Below, piece by piece: positions 7,678 through 16,400 of a stretch of 36,782 nucleotides of DNA (position 1 is its first letter; each line of letters begins with the position of its first letter). The notes under the pieces were generated by a model. That model did not search any database. It was not told where the DNA came from and saw only the letters and a program-made list of their open reading frames with translations. Source of the DNA: Chloroflexota bacterium (GTDB lineage: Bacteria > Chloroflexota > Limnocylindria > P2-11E); the NCBI GenBank assembly GCA_005889075.1, contig VBDQ01000036.1, positions 1 through 36,782 of the forward strand. Direction: 5' to 3'. The position numbers and the translations under genes were made by a program.

Positions 7678-9557
7678 GCGTCGAGCGAGTCGGTGCCGTT
7701 CGAGACGTGTGGCGCGAAGTCCGCCGGCAAGGCTTTCGTGTCGCGCTCGACGCTGAGCCGCGCGATGAGATCGTCCAGCGTGACGCCGCGCTCCTCATCT
7801 CCTTGACCCGCGCCGCGACGGCGGACCGACACCGTGCCGGCGACAGCCTCTTTGTCGCCGACTACCAGGGTGTAGTTGGCGCGACGGCGCTGGGCGTTGG
7901 CGATGCGCGTGCGCAGATCGCCGTCAGCATCGAGATGTACCCGGAAGCGGGCCTCGCGCAAGCGCGCCGCGATGCCCTCGGCGTAGACGCGCGCGGTGTC
8001 GCGCACCGGCAGCACCGCGGCCTGCTCCCACCCGAGCCACAGCGGGAAGTTTCCGGCGTAGTGCTCGATCAATCCGCCGACGAACCGCTCGAGGCTGCCA
8101 AAGAGGACGCGGTGGATCATCACCGCGCGTTCGTGCTCTCCCTTGTCGTTCACGAATGTGACATCGAATCGCTCGGGCAGGTTAAGGTCGATCTGGATCG
8201 TCGGCCCTTGCCACTCGCGGCCGATCGCGTCGCGCATCTTGATGTCGATCTTCGGCGCGTAGAAGACACCGCCGCCCTCATCCATCTTGTATGGGACCTC
8301 GCGGACGCCGAGCGCCTGACGGAGCGCGGTCTCTGCCTTGTCCCACATCTCGTCGGTGCCGAGGCGGCGCTCCGGCCGTGTCGCGAGATAGATCTGCGGA
8401 TCGCTGTAGCCGAAGATGCGCATGAACTCCATGGCGAGATCGAAGACCTTGCCGATCTCCTCCTGCGCCTGATCCCACGAACAGAAGATGTGCGAGTCGT
8501 CCTGGGTGAAGCCGCGGACGCGCAGCATCCCGTGGAGCGTGCCGCCGCGCTCGTACCGGTAGACCGTGCCGAGCTCGCCGATGCGCAGCGGCAGCTCGCG
8601 GTACGAGCGGATGCGCGACTGGAACACCTTGATGTGCCCGGGGCAGTTCATCGGTTTGATCCAGAACCGCTGGGGGGACTTCGTCCCCCCAGCCCCCTGC
8701 GAAGAGTCGTCCAGGAGGAGCGGGCCATACATGTTCTCGCCGTACTTCTCGAGATGGCCCGAGCGCTTGTAGGTCTTCTCGTGTGCGATGTGCGGCGTGT
8801 AGACAAGCGTGTAGCCGCGCTCATGGTGGACAGTACGCCACCAGTTCTCGAGCTCCTCACGAACGATCGCGCCGTTCGGAAGCCAGAGAACAAGCCCCGA
8901 GCCGATCTCCTCGTCGATGCGGAAGAGCTGCAGCGGTCCGCCCAGCTTGCGATGGTCGCGCCGCTCGATCTCCTTGAGCTTCTCGAGGTAGGCGTCGAGC
9001 TCCTTTTGCGACGGCCACACGGTCCCATAGATCCGCTGGAGCTGCGGCTTTGTCTCGTCGCCCCGCCAGTACGCGCCCGCGACCGAGAGCAGCTTGAAGG
9101 GGCCGATCTTTCCGGTCCGCTCGACATGCGGTCCCCGGCAGAGATCGACGAAGCCGTCGTGCTGGTAGACGCTCACGCGGCCGCCTATGACCTCGTCATC
9201 GCTCTCGTCGTCCTTCCCCTCGTGGGCGAGCTTTTGGATCTGGTCGACCTTGTAGTCCTGCTTGCGCTCGCCGAAAAATGCGAGCGCCTCAGGGACGGAG
9301 AGGTCCTTGTGCTCGAACGGGAGATCCTTGCCGACGATCTTTCGCATGCGCTCTTCGATCTTCGGCAGGTCCTCTTCCGTGAGCGGCCGCGGGAGGTCGA
9401 AGTCGTAGTAGAAGCCGTCCGCAACCGGCGGCCCGAAACCGAATTTGGCCTCCGGGAAGAGCTCGAGCACGGCGCCAGCCATCACATGCGCGGTCGAATG
9501 CCGCAGCGCGTAGAGCTTTTCGCCGCCGTGGTCAGCCCTTCGCTCCGTCCTTGCCAT
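7674..9557 (-). CDS. thrS: Threonine--tRNA ligase lacking the TGS domain
   Basis: A class II synthetase that charges tRNA-Thr. I place the start at the ATG at 9557, with GGAGAG upstream. The 627-residue product begins almost at the editing domain (HSTAHVMAGAVLELFPEAKFGFGPP), so the usual N-terminal TGS domain of about 60 residues is absent. The editing domain runs to about 210 (YQHDGFVDLCRGPHVERTG). The core includes KPMNCPGH with a zinc-ligand Cys, motif 2 (GTVYRYERGGTLHGMLRVRG) and motif 3 (GSLERFVGGLIEHYAG). The C-terminal anticodon-binding domain starts near GWEQAAVLPV. An in-frame palindrome at 8669-8693 encodes roughly residues 289-297, just before KPMNCPGH, where most ThrRS proteins have a shorter loop. 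A T-box leader precedes the gene, and the tandem GNAT gene overlaps its stop. Confidence 0.97.
   Translation of the reverse strand: MARTERRADHGGEKLYALRHSTAHVMAGAVLELFPEAKFGFGPPVADGFYYDFDLPRPLTEEDLPKIEERMRKIVGKDLPFEHKDLSVPEALAFFGERKQDYKVDQIQKLAHEGKDDESDDEVIGGRVSVYQHDGFVDLCRGPHVERTGKIGPFKLLSVAGAYWRGDETKPQLQRIYGTVWPSQKELDAYLEKLKEIERRDHRKLGGPLQLFRIDEEIGSGLVLWLPNGAIVREELENWWRTVHHERGYTLVYTPHIAHEKTYKRSGHLEKYGENMYGPLLLDDSSQGAGGTKSPQRFWIKPMNCPGHIKVFQSRIRSYRELPLRIGELGTVYRYERGGTLHGMLRVRGFTQDDSHIFCSWDQAQEEIGKVFDLAMEFMRIFGYSDPQIYLATRPERRLGTDEMWDKAETALRQALGVREVPYKMDEGGGVFYAPKIDIKMRDAIGREWQGPTIQIDLNLPERFDVTFVNDKGEHERAVMIHRVLFGSLERFVGGLIEHYAGNFPLWLGWEQAAVLPVRDTARVYAEGIAARLREARFRVHLDADGDLRTRIANAQRRRANYTLVVGDKEAVAGTVSVRRRGAGQGDEERGVTLDDLIARLSVERDTKALPADFAPHVSNGTDSLDA
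8669..8693. repeat. 11-bp-arm palindrome inside thrS coding sequence
   Basis: GCTGGGGGGAC (8669-8679), loop TTC, GTCCCCCCAGC (8683-8693): a perfect inverted repeat with 11-bp arms. It lies in frame in thrS and encodes Gly/Ala/Ser/Lys-rich residues in a surface-loop position. The flanks are also G/C-runs (CCCCC at 8694-8698 on the plus strand). Confidence 0.85.
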
Positions 9558-9572
9558 GGCCTCTCTCCAGAC

Positions 9573-9608
9573 AAACAAAATCGCCTTCGTCACTGGGACG
9601 AGGGCGAT
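9573..9608 (-). terminator. Intrinsic terminator of the thrS T-box
   Basis: ATCGCC (9608-9603) pairs with GGCGAT (9585-9580), and the inner TCGT pairs with ACGA around a short loop. The tail TTTTGTTTGT is T-rich, as expected for Rho-independent termination. It is a competitor of the T-box antiterminator just upstream. Confidence 0.8.
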
Positions 9609-9770
9609 CTCGCGGTTCCACCCAGCTTCGCCGGCCGCGTGCCGGCGCGCTTCGTTGCGGCTGTACGGGGCCGACCCCAGTCGCTCGGCGGTGGTCTCTC
9701 CTATCTATTTACCGGCCGGCTCGCACCACACCCGGCTCGCTGTCGGTGTTCGAATGGAGCGCTGTCCGCG
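9573..9770 (-). promoter_or_regulatory. T-box leader of thrS (tRNA-Thr sensing)
   Basis: The minus strand carries the T-box core CTGGGTGGAACCGCGAG (9625-9609), followed at once by a strong terminator hairpin (9608-9579) with a T-rich tail, then the thrS ribosome-binding site. Upstream, the segment around 9760-9735 (CATTCGAACACCGACAGCGAG) contains an ACC triplet that could be the Thr specifier. Stem I is less easily folded by eye than in the pheS leader, so the specifier and the 5' end are tentative. The core and terminator are clear. Confidence 0.88.
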
Positions 9771-9786
9771 TCGTCGCGAGGGGTCG

Positions 9787-9792
9787 ATTGTA
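9787..9792 (-). promoter_or_regulatory. Possible -10 box for thrS leader
   Basis: TACAAT on the minus strand matches five of six bases of TATAAT and lies shortly upstream of the T-box leader. I see no convincing -35 box at the usual spacing, so this is a weak call. Confidence 0.3.
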
Positions 9793-9811
9793 GCGCGATC
9801 TCGGCAACGAG

Positions 9812-9826
9812 TTGCGTGGCACGCAA
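9812..9826. promoter_or_regulatory. Palindrome in the thrS / methyltransferase divergent region
   Basis: TTGCGT-GGC-ACGCAA is a perfect 6-bp-arm inverted repeat. It lies about 20 nt upstream of the possible thrS -10 box on one side and about 35 nt upstream of the methyltransferase start on the other. The position suits an operator, but no regulator gene is nearby. Confidence 0.3.
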
Positions 9827-9860
9827 AGCGCTAGAGTGCCGCGCGGATGAGGGCCCTTTC

Positions 9861-10817
9861 ATGAAAAGCCTTGCCAAGCGAATACTTCCGGCGCCGGCGT
9901 GGAACCGGCTGCGTCGGACGAAGTCCGCCGCCGTCGGAGGTTTTCAGAGCGCGCTCGAGCGGGCTGGCTACGTCGTCGCGGAGCGGGACGACTACTACTC
10001 GCCCCTACCACCGGTCTCGCGACTCAGGGCGACCCGCGAGCGGTGGAACCGTCCGAGCGCGATGCGGGGAGTCTCGTTCGACCTCGATGACATGAAGCGG
10101 CGGCTCGCGGTCCTGCTCTCCCGGTACCAGGACGAGTTCGACGGCCTCCCGAGCAATGCGCAGTTCCGGTCTGAAGGCTTTGGGCCGGGCCTACCCGCGG
10201 TGGACGCCCTCACGCTCTACATGATGGTCAGAGATCGGAAGCCCAAGCGCTACGTCGAAGTTGGAGCGGGCTTGTCGACGTACTACTGCAGCTTGGCCGC
10301 GCGCCGAAACGCGATGGATGGGCATCCCCTCGAGATCGTCTCGATCGACCCGTTCCCGTTCGAACGCCTGCGAACGATGTCAGAGATCACGCTGCTCGAA
10401 GACGAAGTGCAGGACGTGGACATCTCGGTCTTCGAGCGGCTTGAAGCGGATGACATCCTGTTCATCGATTCGACCCACATACTGAAAATCGACGGCGACG
10501 TCCCTTTCCTCTATCTCGAAGTGCTGCCGTTATTGAACGTCGGCGTTATGGTCCACGTGCACGACGTCCCGTTCCCGTTCAACGTTCCATTTCCGGCGGA
10601 GTTCTGGACGCTCGACCGCCAGTGGCCCGTCTTCTGGAACGAAGCCATGCTCCTGCAGGCGTTCCTTTGCCTGAACGAGAGGTTTCGGATCGAGCTGTCC
10701 CTGCCCCTCCTTCGGCACTTCGACGAGGCGTTCCTCCGTGCCCAGATCCGCTGCTACGAGTCGGTTGCGGAGAATCCGGACACTTTCAGCTCGCTCTGGA
10801 TGAGACGGGTTACCTGA
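9861..10817 (+). CDS. Class I SAM-dependent methyltransferase
   Basis: A 318-residue protein resembling the Methyltransf_24-type class I methyltransferases. The SAM-binding motif I is KRYVEVGAGLSTYYCSLAAR (about 134-153), followed by the acidic turn EIVSIDPFP. DDILFIDSTHILKIDGDVPF and GVMVHVHDVPFPF are the later core strands; the HDV-type motif is common in this group. The first 80 residues are a basic, amphipathic extension without a signal peptide, so the protein is probably cytoplasmic. I chose the ATG at 9861. The substrate is not known; sugar or glycan methyltransferases in surface-polysaccharide loci often look like this, but it is separated from that locus by about 3 kb. It stands alone on the plus strand, converging on the pentapeptide-repeat gene. 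Confidence 0.82.
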   Translation: MKSLAKRILPAPAWNRLRRTKSAAVGGFQSALERAGYVVAERDDYYSPLPPVSRLRATRERWNRPSAMRGVSFDLDDMKRRLAVLLSRYQDEFDGLPSNAQFRSEGFGPGLPAVDALTLYMMVRDRKPKRYVEVGAGLSTYYCSLAARRNAMDGHPLEIVSIDPFPFERLRTMSEITLLEDEVQDVDISVFERLEADDILFIDSTHILKIDGDVPFLYLEVLPLLNVGVMVHVHDVPFPFNVPFPAEFWTLDRQWPVFWNEAMLLQAFLCLNERFRIELSLPLLRHFDEAFLRAQIRCYESVAENPDTFSSLWMRRVT

Positions 10818-10850
10818 TCGGTCTCGAGGATCCGTGAGCTCCCCGACCCG

Positions 10851-11567
10851 CTACAGCGCGTGCTCGAGCGTCTCCCAGACTTCGCGCTGGATCTCGGCCT
10901 GGGCCGGCCAGCGATCATCGACACGCTGCGTCGCGATCCCGTTCTGGTGAATGAAGACGAACGCGACCTGCTGCAGCATCGCGAGCGCCTCGTTGCGCCG
11001 CTCGTGGTCCTTCCACTCGAGGATCCGTGATCGCGCCCGCGTCGCTCGCTGGTGGATGCGATCGATGACCACGTAGCTTTCGGATGCCGGCCAGCGCTGC
11101 TGGGTCACCTCGATGCCGTTCACGAAGAGCGCGCTTATCAGCTCCGCCTCGGTGAAGTCGTTGCCGCTGAAGGCGTTGACGGACCGGGCCGGATCGATCC
11201 GCTCGGCGGCGTGGCCCCATGGCTTGCCGTGGAACGTCACGTTGCGGATGGGACCGGTGAAGCGGCAATCGAGGAATTCGGCGCAGGCCGAAACCCAGCC
11301 GTCAATGTTCGCGCCGGCAAAGCTGCACCGCTCGAAGCGAGCTTGCCCGGGACGCACGAAGCGGAGGTCCGCGCCCTCGAAGCGGCATTCGCGGAAAACG
11401 CTTTGCCGCCGGCTCGCGAAGAGCGTCTGCAGCCTCTCGTCGAAGTGCTCGCCACGGAAGTCGCACCGCTCGAAGACGCAACCATTCGGGGCGAAGCGCT
11501 CGAAGGCAGCGCGGCTGAAGTCCGCATCGCGGACCGTCACTCGATCCAGCGCCAGCACGCCTTGCAC
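10851..11567 (-). CDS. Pentapeptide-repeat protein
   Basis: A 238-residue protein with irregular pentapeptide repeats of the A(D/N)LXX or CXFXX type between about residues 8 and 140, for example DADFSRAAFERF, CVFERCDFRGE, CRFEGADLRFV, ARFERCSFAGANI and EFLDCRFTG. Such repeats form a right-handed quadrilateral beta-helix. The C-terminal 90 residues (from about VTQQRWPASESYVVIDRIHQR) are helical and rich in Trp and charge, without recognisable repeats. The GTG start at 11567 has GGAGG 7 nt upstream. The gene lies 31 nt downstream of the bactofilin gene on the same strand and is probably co-transcribed with it. No catalytic role is suggested. Confidence 0.85.
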   Translation of the reverse strand: MQGVLALDRVTVRDADFSRAAFERFAPNGCVFERCDFRGEHFDERLQTLFASRRQSVFRECRFEGADLRFVRPGQARFERCSFAGANIDGWVSACAEFLDCRFTGPIRNVTFHGKPWGHAAERIDPARSVNAFSGNDFTEAELISALFVNGIEVTQQRWPASESYVVIDRIHQRATRARSRILEWKDHERRNEALAMLQQVAFVFIHQNGIATQRVDDRWPAQAEIQREVWETLEHAL

Positions 11568-11598
11568 GTCCGCCCTCCGGAAGCGCTAGGGCTGTCTT

Positions 11599-11994
11599 CT
11601 AGTCCTCGTCTGCCGCCGCTCGCAGCGTGACGACGTTCGATGCCTCGAGGCTCTCCATCTTGGAGCGACCCTCGAAGATCACGCCCTTCTCGACCATGAG
11701 CGATGGAGCCGTGATGTCCCCGCGAACCTTCGCGGGTCGGTGCAGCTCGACCGCGCTCGTCGCCTTGATGTTGCCGTTGACCTCGCCCTCGACGACGACC
11801 GTGCCGCAGCTGATCTCGGCCGAGACCTTCGCACCCTCGCCGATGTGCAGCGTGTCGTTGGTCGAGATCTCGCCGGTGAAGGTGCCGTCGATCCGCACCT
11901 TGCCTTCGAACGCGAGCTTCCCCTCGAACTCGGACCCGCGGCCCAACAGGGCGTTCAGATCGCTGCCGGCTGTATACGCCTCACGCTGTTGCAT
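11599..11994 (-). CDS. Bactofilin-family cytoskeletal protein
   Basis: Bactofilins are small proteins that self-polymerise through a beta-helical core and act as membrane-associated scaffolds, often for cell-wall or polysaccharide machinery. The core is clear: LGRGSEFEGKLAFEGKVRID, GTFTGEIS, LHIGEGAKVSAEISCGTVVVEGEVNGNI, and VRGDITAPSLMVEKGVIFEG. With the ATG at 11994 the protein is 131 residues, normal for the family. The frame stays open upstream to 12219, but that extension is Arg/Pro-rich and looks non-coding. The pentapeptide-repeat gene follows closely. Confidence 0.9.
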   Translation of the reverse strand: MQQREAYTAGSDLNALLGRGSEFEGKLAFEGKVRIDGTFTGEISTNDTLHIGEGAKVSAEISCGTVVVEGEVNGNIKATSAVELHRPAKVRGDITAPSLMVEKGVIFEGRSKMESLEASNVVTLRAAADED

Positions 11995-12286
11995 GTCCTC
12001 TTTCGCCTCCGCTTCCTCGACGCGGGGTGGCACCGGCGCGTCTGCCTGCTGGTGCTGTGGCACCTGCCATAAAGGCTGACGGGCTTCGCCACTTCCGCTT
12101 CCTCGCTTGAACGTGGGTCGGAACACTAAACGCTCAACGGAGGCGAGGCGAGAACGTTGTCGTCGCAATCCGGGTCCGCTGCGCCCGCCATTTTTGCCGG
12201 GCCCATCCTCGGACTTCAATGGCGCCGTTACGTATTCTCAAGCCCGATTCAACGGCGGGGGCATACGCTCGGGACCGGCAGTCAGG
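11995..12286. other. Divergent intergenic region, bactofilin / membrane-anchored protein
   Basis: About 290 nt between divergent genes. It should hold both promoters, but I see no confident -35/-10 pair. The open frames through it (Arg/Pro-rich on both strands) lack recognisable protein sequence. Confidence 0.4.
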
Positions 12287-13193
12287 GTGGCCACGGATCA
12301 GTTCTCCCCACGTCTCTTGGCGCGGCACGCGCATCTGGTCCGGGCGCTGCGCGAGGCCGAGATCGCGAGCGTCGCCCGGGCGGGATCTCGGGCGCGGTTG
12401 CCCGGGTTGGACCTGCTGCCTGGCGAGCGCGCCGCGACCCGTTCGGCGCGGGCAGCGGTGGGTCATGCGCTCAGAGAAGCGCGCCTGAGAGCGAAGCTCC
12501 CGCCCGCGGCTACCGAGAGCACGAGCCCACGACCGGCCATCAAGAGTCGACGGCGGCCCTGGCTTGCCGTGCTTGCTGGTCTGCTGCTCCTCTTACTCGT
12601 GGCGTTCGGTCTGGTGCAGCGGCCGGAGACCGCACGGAGCGAAGGCGCGGACCCCGGCGGCGCTCCAGCCGGTGCGGGCGCGGTTGGACAGACGCAGACC
12701 TACGAGCACAGCCGCGGCCGCACCGCCGCGCTCGTCGCCTCCGTCGCCGTCCCGAGCGCTCCACCCTCGTCGGAGCCGACGCCGGCCCCCACCGTGGACA
12801 AGAGCGCGGCAGGGAAGCGGATCGGGGAGCGGTCCGGGCGTCGCGACATCCGCACCGACTCCCGCGCCAACGGTCGCCCCGGCGGCCAAGGCCGCTCCCG
12901 GGTTCACGAGGATCAGAGGCCGGGTGATCGACACCAACACCGGTCTCGGAGTGGCCGGAGTCTGCATCGTTCCGGGTTCGCTCGATTGCGATGTGGGAAA
13001 GCCGCGCAGCGACGCGAATGGGTATTGGGTCATCGACGTGACGAACGGGACCTACTGGGACATCAAGTTTCAGATCGACGGGTATCGCGTCGCGCGGATC
13101 CGTGTGTACGCCGGCGGCAACGACACGAACGTCGGCAACGTTCGGATCCAGCGATCCACCAGCACGCCCACCGCCGCGCCGCCCAAGCCCTGA
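12287..13193 (+). pseudogene. Membrane-anchored protein with carboxypeptidase-regulatory-like domain, frameshifted
   Basis: Two reading frames together make one plausible protein. The first (from about the GTG at 12287) encodes a charged cytoplasmic segment rich in Ala, Arg and Leu, then a transmembrane helix (WLAVLAGLLLLLLVAFGLVQ, about 12562-12621) and the start of a Pro/Thr-rich linker (SAPPSSEPTPAPTVDKSA). The second frame, offset by +1, continues the linker (VATSAPTPAPTVAPAAK) and encodes an extracellular carboxypeptidase-regulatory-like beta domain (IRGRVIDTNTGLGVAGVCIV, then SDANGYWVIDVTNGTYWDIKF), ending at 13193. The switch falls between about 12795 and 12845. One extra base in the sequence would explain it, so this may be a sequencing or assembly error, a real pseudogene, or less likely programmed frameshifting. 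The start codon is uncertain, as no clear ribosome-binding site is visible. Confidence 0.65.
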
Positions 13194-13277
13194 TCGATCT
13201 AGCGAAAGTCTTGATGAGGGACGTCGGTCATCGCGAGCAACATGCTCGATAGTCCTATCCCCCGCGTCTCCCCAAGC

Positions 13278-13316
13278 ACACGATGCGCTCGCGCATGCAT
13301 AGATGCGCGTGTTTTT
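13278..13316 (+). terminator. Possible intrinsic terminator after the frameshifted gene
   Basis: ACACG (13278-13282) can pair with CGTGT (13308-13312) around an inner ATGCG-CTCG-CGCAT hairpin, and TTTTT ends the element. The geometry is imperfect, so confidence is modest. Confidence 0.4.
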
Positions 13317-13344
13317 CGGCGTCATGCCCCAGAGGTCCGTGCGA

Positions 13345-13363
13345 TCTAGTACCTGCGACTAGA
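13345..13363. promoter_or_regulatory. Inverted repeat upstream of the GH5 gene
   Basis: TCTAGT-ACCTGCG-ACTAGA has 6-bp perfect arms and lies about 100 nt upstream of the large GH5 start. Size and position suit a repressor site, but it matches no operator I recognise. Confidence 0.25.
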
Positions 13364-13463
13364 CCAGTCTCTCCCTCGTAATCCATTCCGCGTAGTCGTA
13401 CTCATCCGTTCGATGTACGTGATGAGCGCGCAAGACCGCGAGCGAGTCGCGGCGGTCGCATAG

Positions 13464-16400
13464 ATGTCCGAACGCAGCCTCTTCACGGCGGGCGGCTTGA
13501 TCAAAGCTCTCGTCCGCGTCGTCGTGCTGGTGTGCATCCTCGGGGTTGTCTCCGTCGGCATCGGCTTCATGGCATCCAACTCTTCATCGCCAGCGCTGGC
13601 GTTCGCATTCCACAGCTCGCTCGTCGATCAGGGCCCATCGCCGACGCTCGGTCCCGGCGCGACGACCACGTACACCATCCGCTTCCGCAATATCGGGATC
13701 GCTCCCTGGCAGCGCGGCGGGAAGGCGCAGGTGAACCTCGGGATCGTCGGCGACTCGACTCGCTTCGCTGACGAGGGGGTCGCGGTCGGATGGATGAATG
13801 CGGCGCGCCCCGCGACGACGGCCGAGCAGATCGTGTTGCCGGGCATGATCGGGACGTTCACCTTCGCGATCCGCGCGCCGGCCACGCCGGGCACCTATCA
13901 CATCCCGCTGCGCCCGGTCGTCGACGGACTGACGTGGCTCGAGGACGACAAAGCCTCGCTGGTCGTCACCAGCGATCTCGGTTTCCACAGCCAGCTCGTG
14001 GACCAGGCGCTGAACCCGACGCTCCAGCCGGGACAGCTCAGCGATCCTCTGACACTCCGCTTCCGCAACACGGGGGCGCGTACGTGGAGCAAAGGCGTCC
14101 TCGGCCAGCAGGTGAATCTCGGGATCGTCTCTGACGACAGGAGCCTGAGCGGACTTGCGTCAGGGTGGCCGACGCTCGACCGCGTCGCGGTCCAAACAGA
14201 GCCGACCGTCGGCCCGAGCGGCGTGGCCAGCTTCACGTTCCGCGTGCGCGCGCCGCTCACGCCCGGGATCTATCCGCTGCGCCTTCGCCCAGTGGTCGAT
14301 GGGTTGACCTGGCTCGAGGACGAGGGCGTCGTCACGCTCATCACCGTCATGCCCGCATCGGGCGTGATGCCGCCCGTGGCGGACGAGGCCTTCAAGAACG
14401 TTCAGCCGCCGAGCTTCACGGTGGTGGCCTCGGCCGCTCCGGCCAGCGTGAGCCCGGGCGCACAGGTCTCGATCACGGCGACGTACCTGACTCCGATCGC
14501 GGGCGCGGCCGTGATCGGGGTCGGCGTCTTCGCGCCGGGCCACGCCAGCCTCGTGTACCAGCAGTGGCTCCATAACGAGACATTCGGCGCGGGCGAGTCG
14601 CGCTCCTACCAGTTCACCTGGACCGTGCCCGCCAGCGCGGCGAGCGGGACGTACGTTGTGAACGCGAACGCGTACTCGACGGGCTGGAGGATCCTCTACG
14701 GGTCCAATAACTCCGCCGCGTCCTTCAATGTCGTTTCCGGCCCGGCCCAGCCAGTCCCAACGGCAACGGTCGCCCCCACATTCGTGCCACCGAGCGTGAC
14801 GTCGACCCCGGCGCCGACCGCGTTGCCGACCGCGACTTCGGCACCGACCACGCTCCCCTCGCCGGCCCCCAGCTTCACCGCGACCGCATCGAGCGCCGCG
14901 GGCAGTGTGGCCGCCGGCGGATCGGCCAGCCTCACCGTCCTCGTGACGAGCGCCAACGCGACAAGCGCGCTCGTTGACGTCGAAATCGTCGCGCCGGGCG
15001 GGTCGACCCTTGCCTACCAGGTCTGGTTCGACAATCAGGCCTTCACCGCCGGCCAGCAGCGCTCGTACGCGGTGCCGTGGCAGATCCCGACGAGCGCTCT
15101 CGCGGGTACGTATGCGGTCAACATCGGCATGTACGCACCTGGCTGGGCGAGCCTCTACGGCTGGACGAGCTCGGCCGCGACGTTCATCGTCGTGCCTGCG
15201 CCCGCCGCGACACCGGCTCCGACTTCGGCGCCGACACCCGTGCCGACCGCGCCGCCGACCCCCGCGCCTACCGCGAGCGTGGTGCCGATCCGGACCGTCA
15301 CGCCGGCGCCGACGGTCGCGCCGACAGCGACGCCCGCACCAACGGCGCCGCCGACGCCGGCGCCCACGGCGACAGCTGCGCCGACCCCGGCGCCGACGCT
15401 CGCACCCGGGCTGACTCTGGGTGCCTCAACCACGTCATCGACGATCGCCGCTGGGGGCACCCTCGGGATCAGCGCGAGCATCACGAGCGCGATAGCCAGG
15501 ACCGTCCTGGTCGACGTCGAGGTGATCGCGCCTGATGACGTGACCCTCGTCCATCAGGAGTGGTTCGACAACCAGACCTTTACCGCAGGACAGACGCGCG
15601 CCTACCCGGTGAGCTGGCTCGTGCCCACGACCGCGGTCGGTGGCACGTACTTCGTCAACGTAGGGGTGTTTGCGGCCGGGTGGACGGCGCTCTACAGCTG
15701 GAACGAGCACGCCGCCACGTTCGCGGTGTCCGCGCCGATCGCCACGCCGAGCCCCGTCCCGACACCCACGCCTGGCCCCACCGCGACGCCAGGTCCCACG
15801 GCGACGCCGAGTCCGGCCGCGACTCCCGCTCCGACGGTGACGCCCGCGCCGTCGGCAGGCTCGGGCGCGGCCTCGCCACTGCACGTTCAAGGAGCCAAGC
15901 TGATCAACGGGCTGGGCCAGACGGTCGTGCTCCACGGCGTGAACCGTATGGGCACCGAGTACGCCTGCGTCCAAGGTTGGGGCTTCTCCGACGGGCCAAA
16001 CGACGCGGCATCGATCCAGGCGATGAAGACCTGGAAGATCAACGCGGTGCGCATCCCACTCAACGAGGACTGCTGGCTCGCGATCAACGGCGTGTCGTCG
16101 GCCTACTCCGGCGCGAACTACCAGAACATGGTCAAGAGCTACGTGAGCCTGCTCAATCAGGCGGGCCTCTACGCGATCCTCGATCTGCACTGGACCGCGC
16201 CGGGTTCGCAGCAGGCGACCCAACAGGTCCCGATGCCGGACCAGGACCACTCGCCGACGTTCTGGTCGCAGGTCGCGAACACCTTCAAGGGCAATAACGC
16301 CGTTCTCCTCGAGCTCTTCAACGAGCCGTGGCCGGACAACCAGCAGAACAGCACTGCCGCCTGGACTTGCTGGCGCGACGGGGGCAGCTGCTCGGGCGTC

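Larger units (their letters stand above)
13194..13463. other. Intergenic region upstream of the large GH5 gene
   Basis: 270 nt with no recognisable gene. It contains a possible terminator (13278-13316) and an inverted repeat (13345-13363), listed separately. No convincing promoter is visible. Confidence 0.4.

Noticed and set aside
7707-9860. Plus-strand open frame opposite thrS that continues into the methyltransferase
   Set aside because: Only the part from 9861 resembles a protein family; the rest is the antisense shadow of thrS and its T-box leader.
10818-10850. Possible terminator between the methyltransferase and pentapeptide-repeat genes
   Set aside because: Only weak TCGG/CCGA pairing and no T-run.
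11995-12219. N-terminal extension of the bactofilin frame
   Set aside because: The extra 75 residues are Arg/Pro/Gly-rich with no resemblance to bactofilin N-termini.
14737-15870. Repeated short GC-rich units resembling a repeat array
   Set aside because: They encode the Pro/Thr/Ala linkers and beta repeats of the GH5 protein in frame; there are no CRISPR-like spacers.
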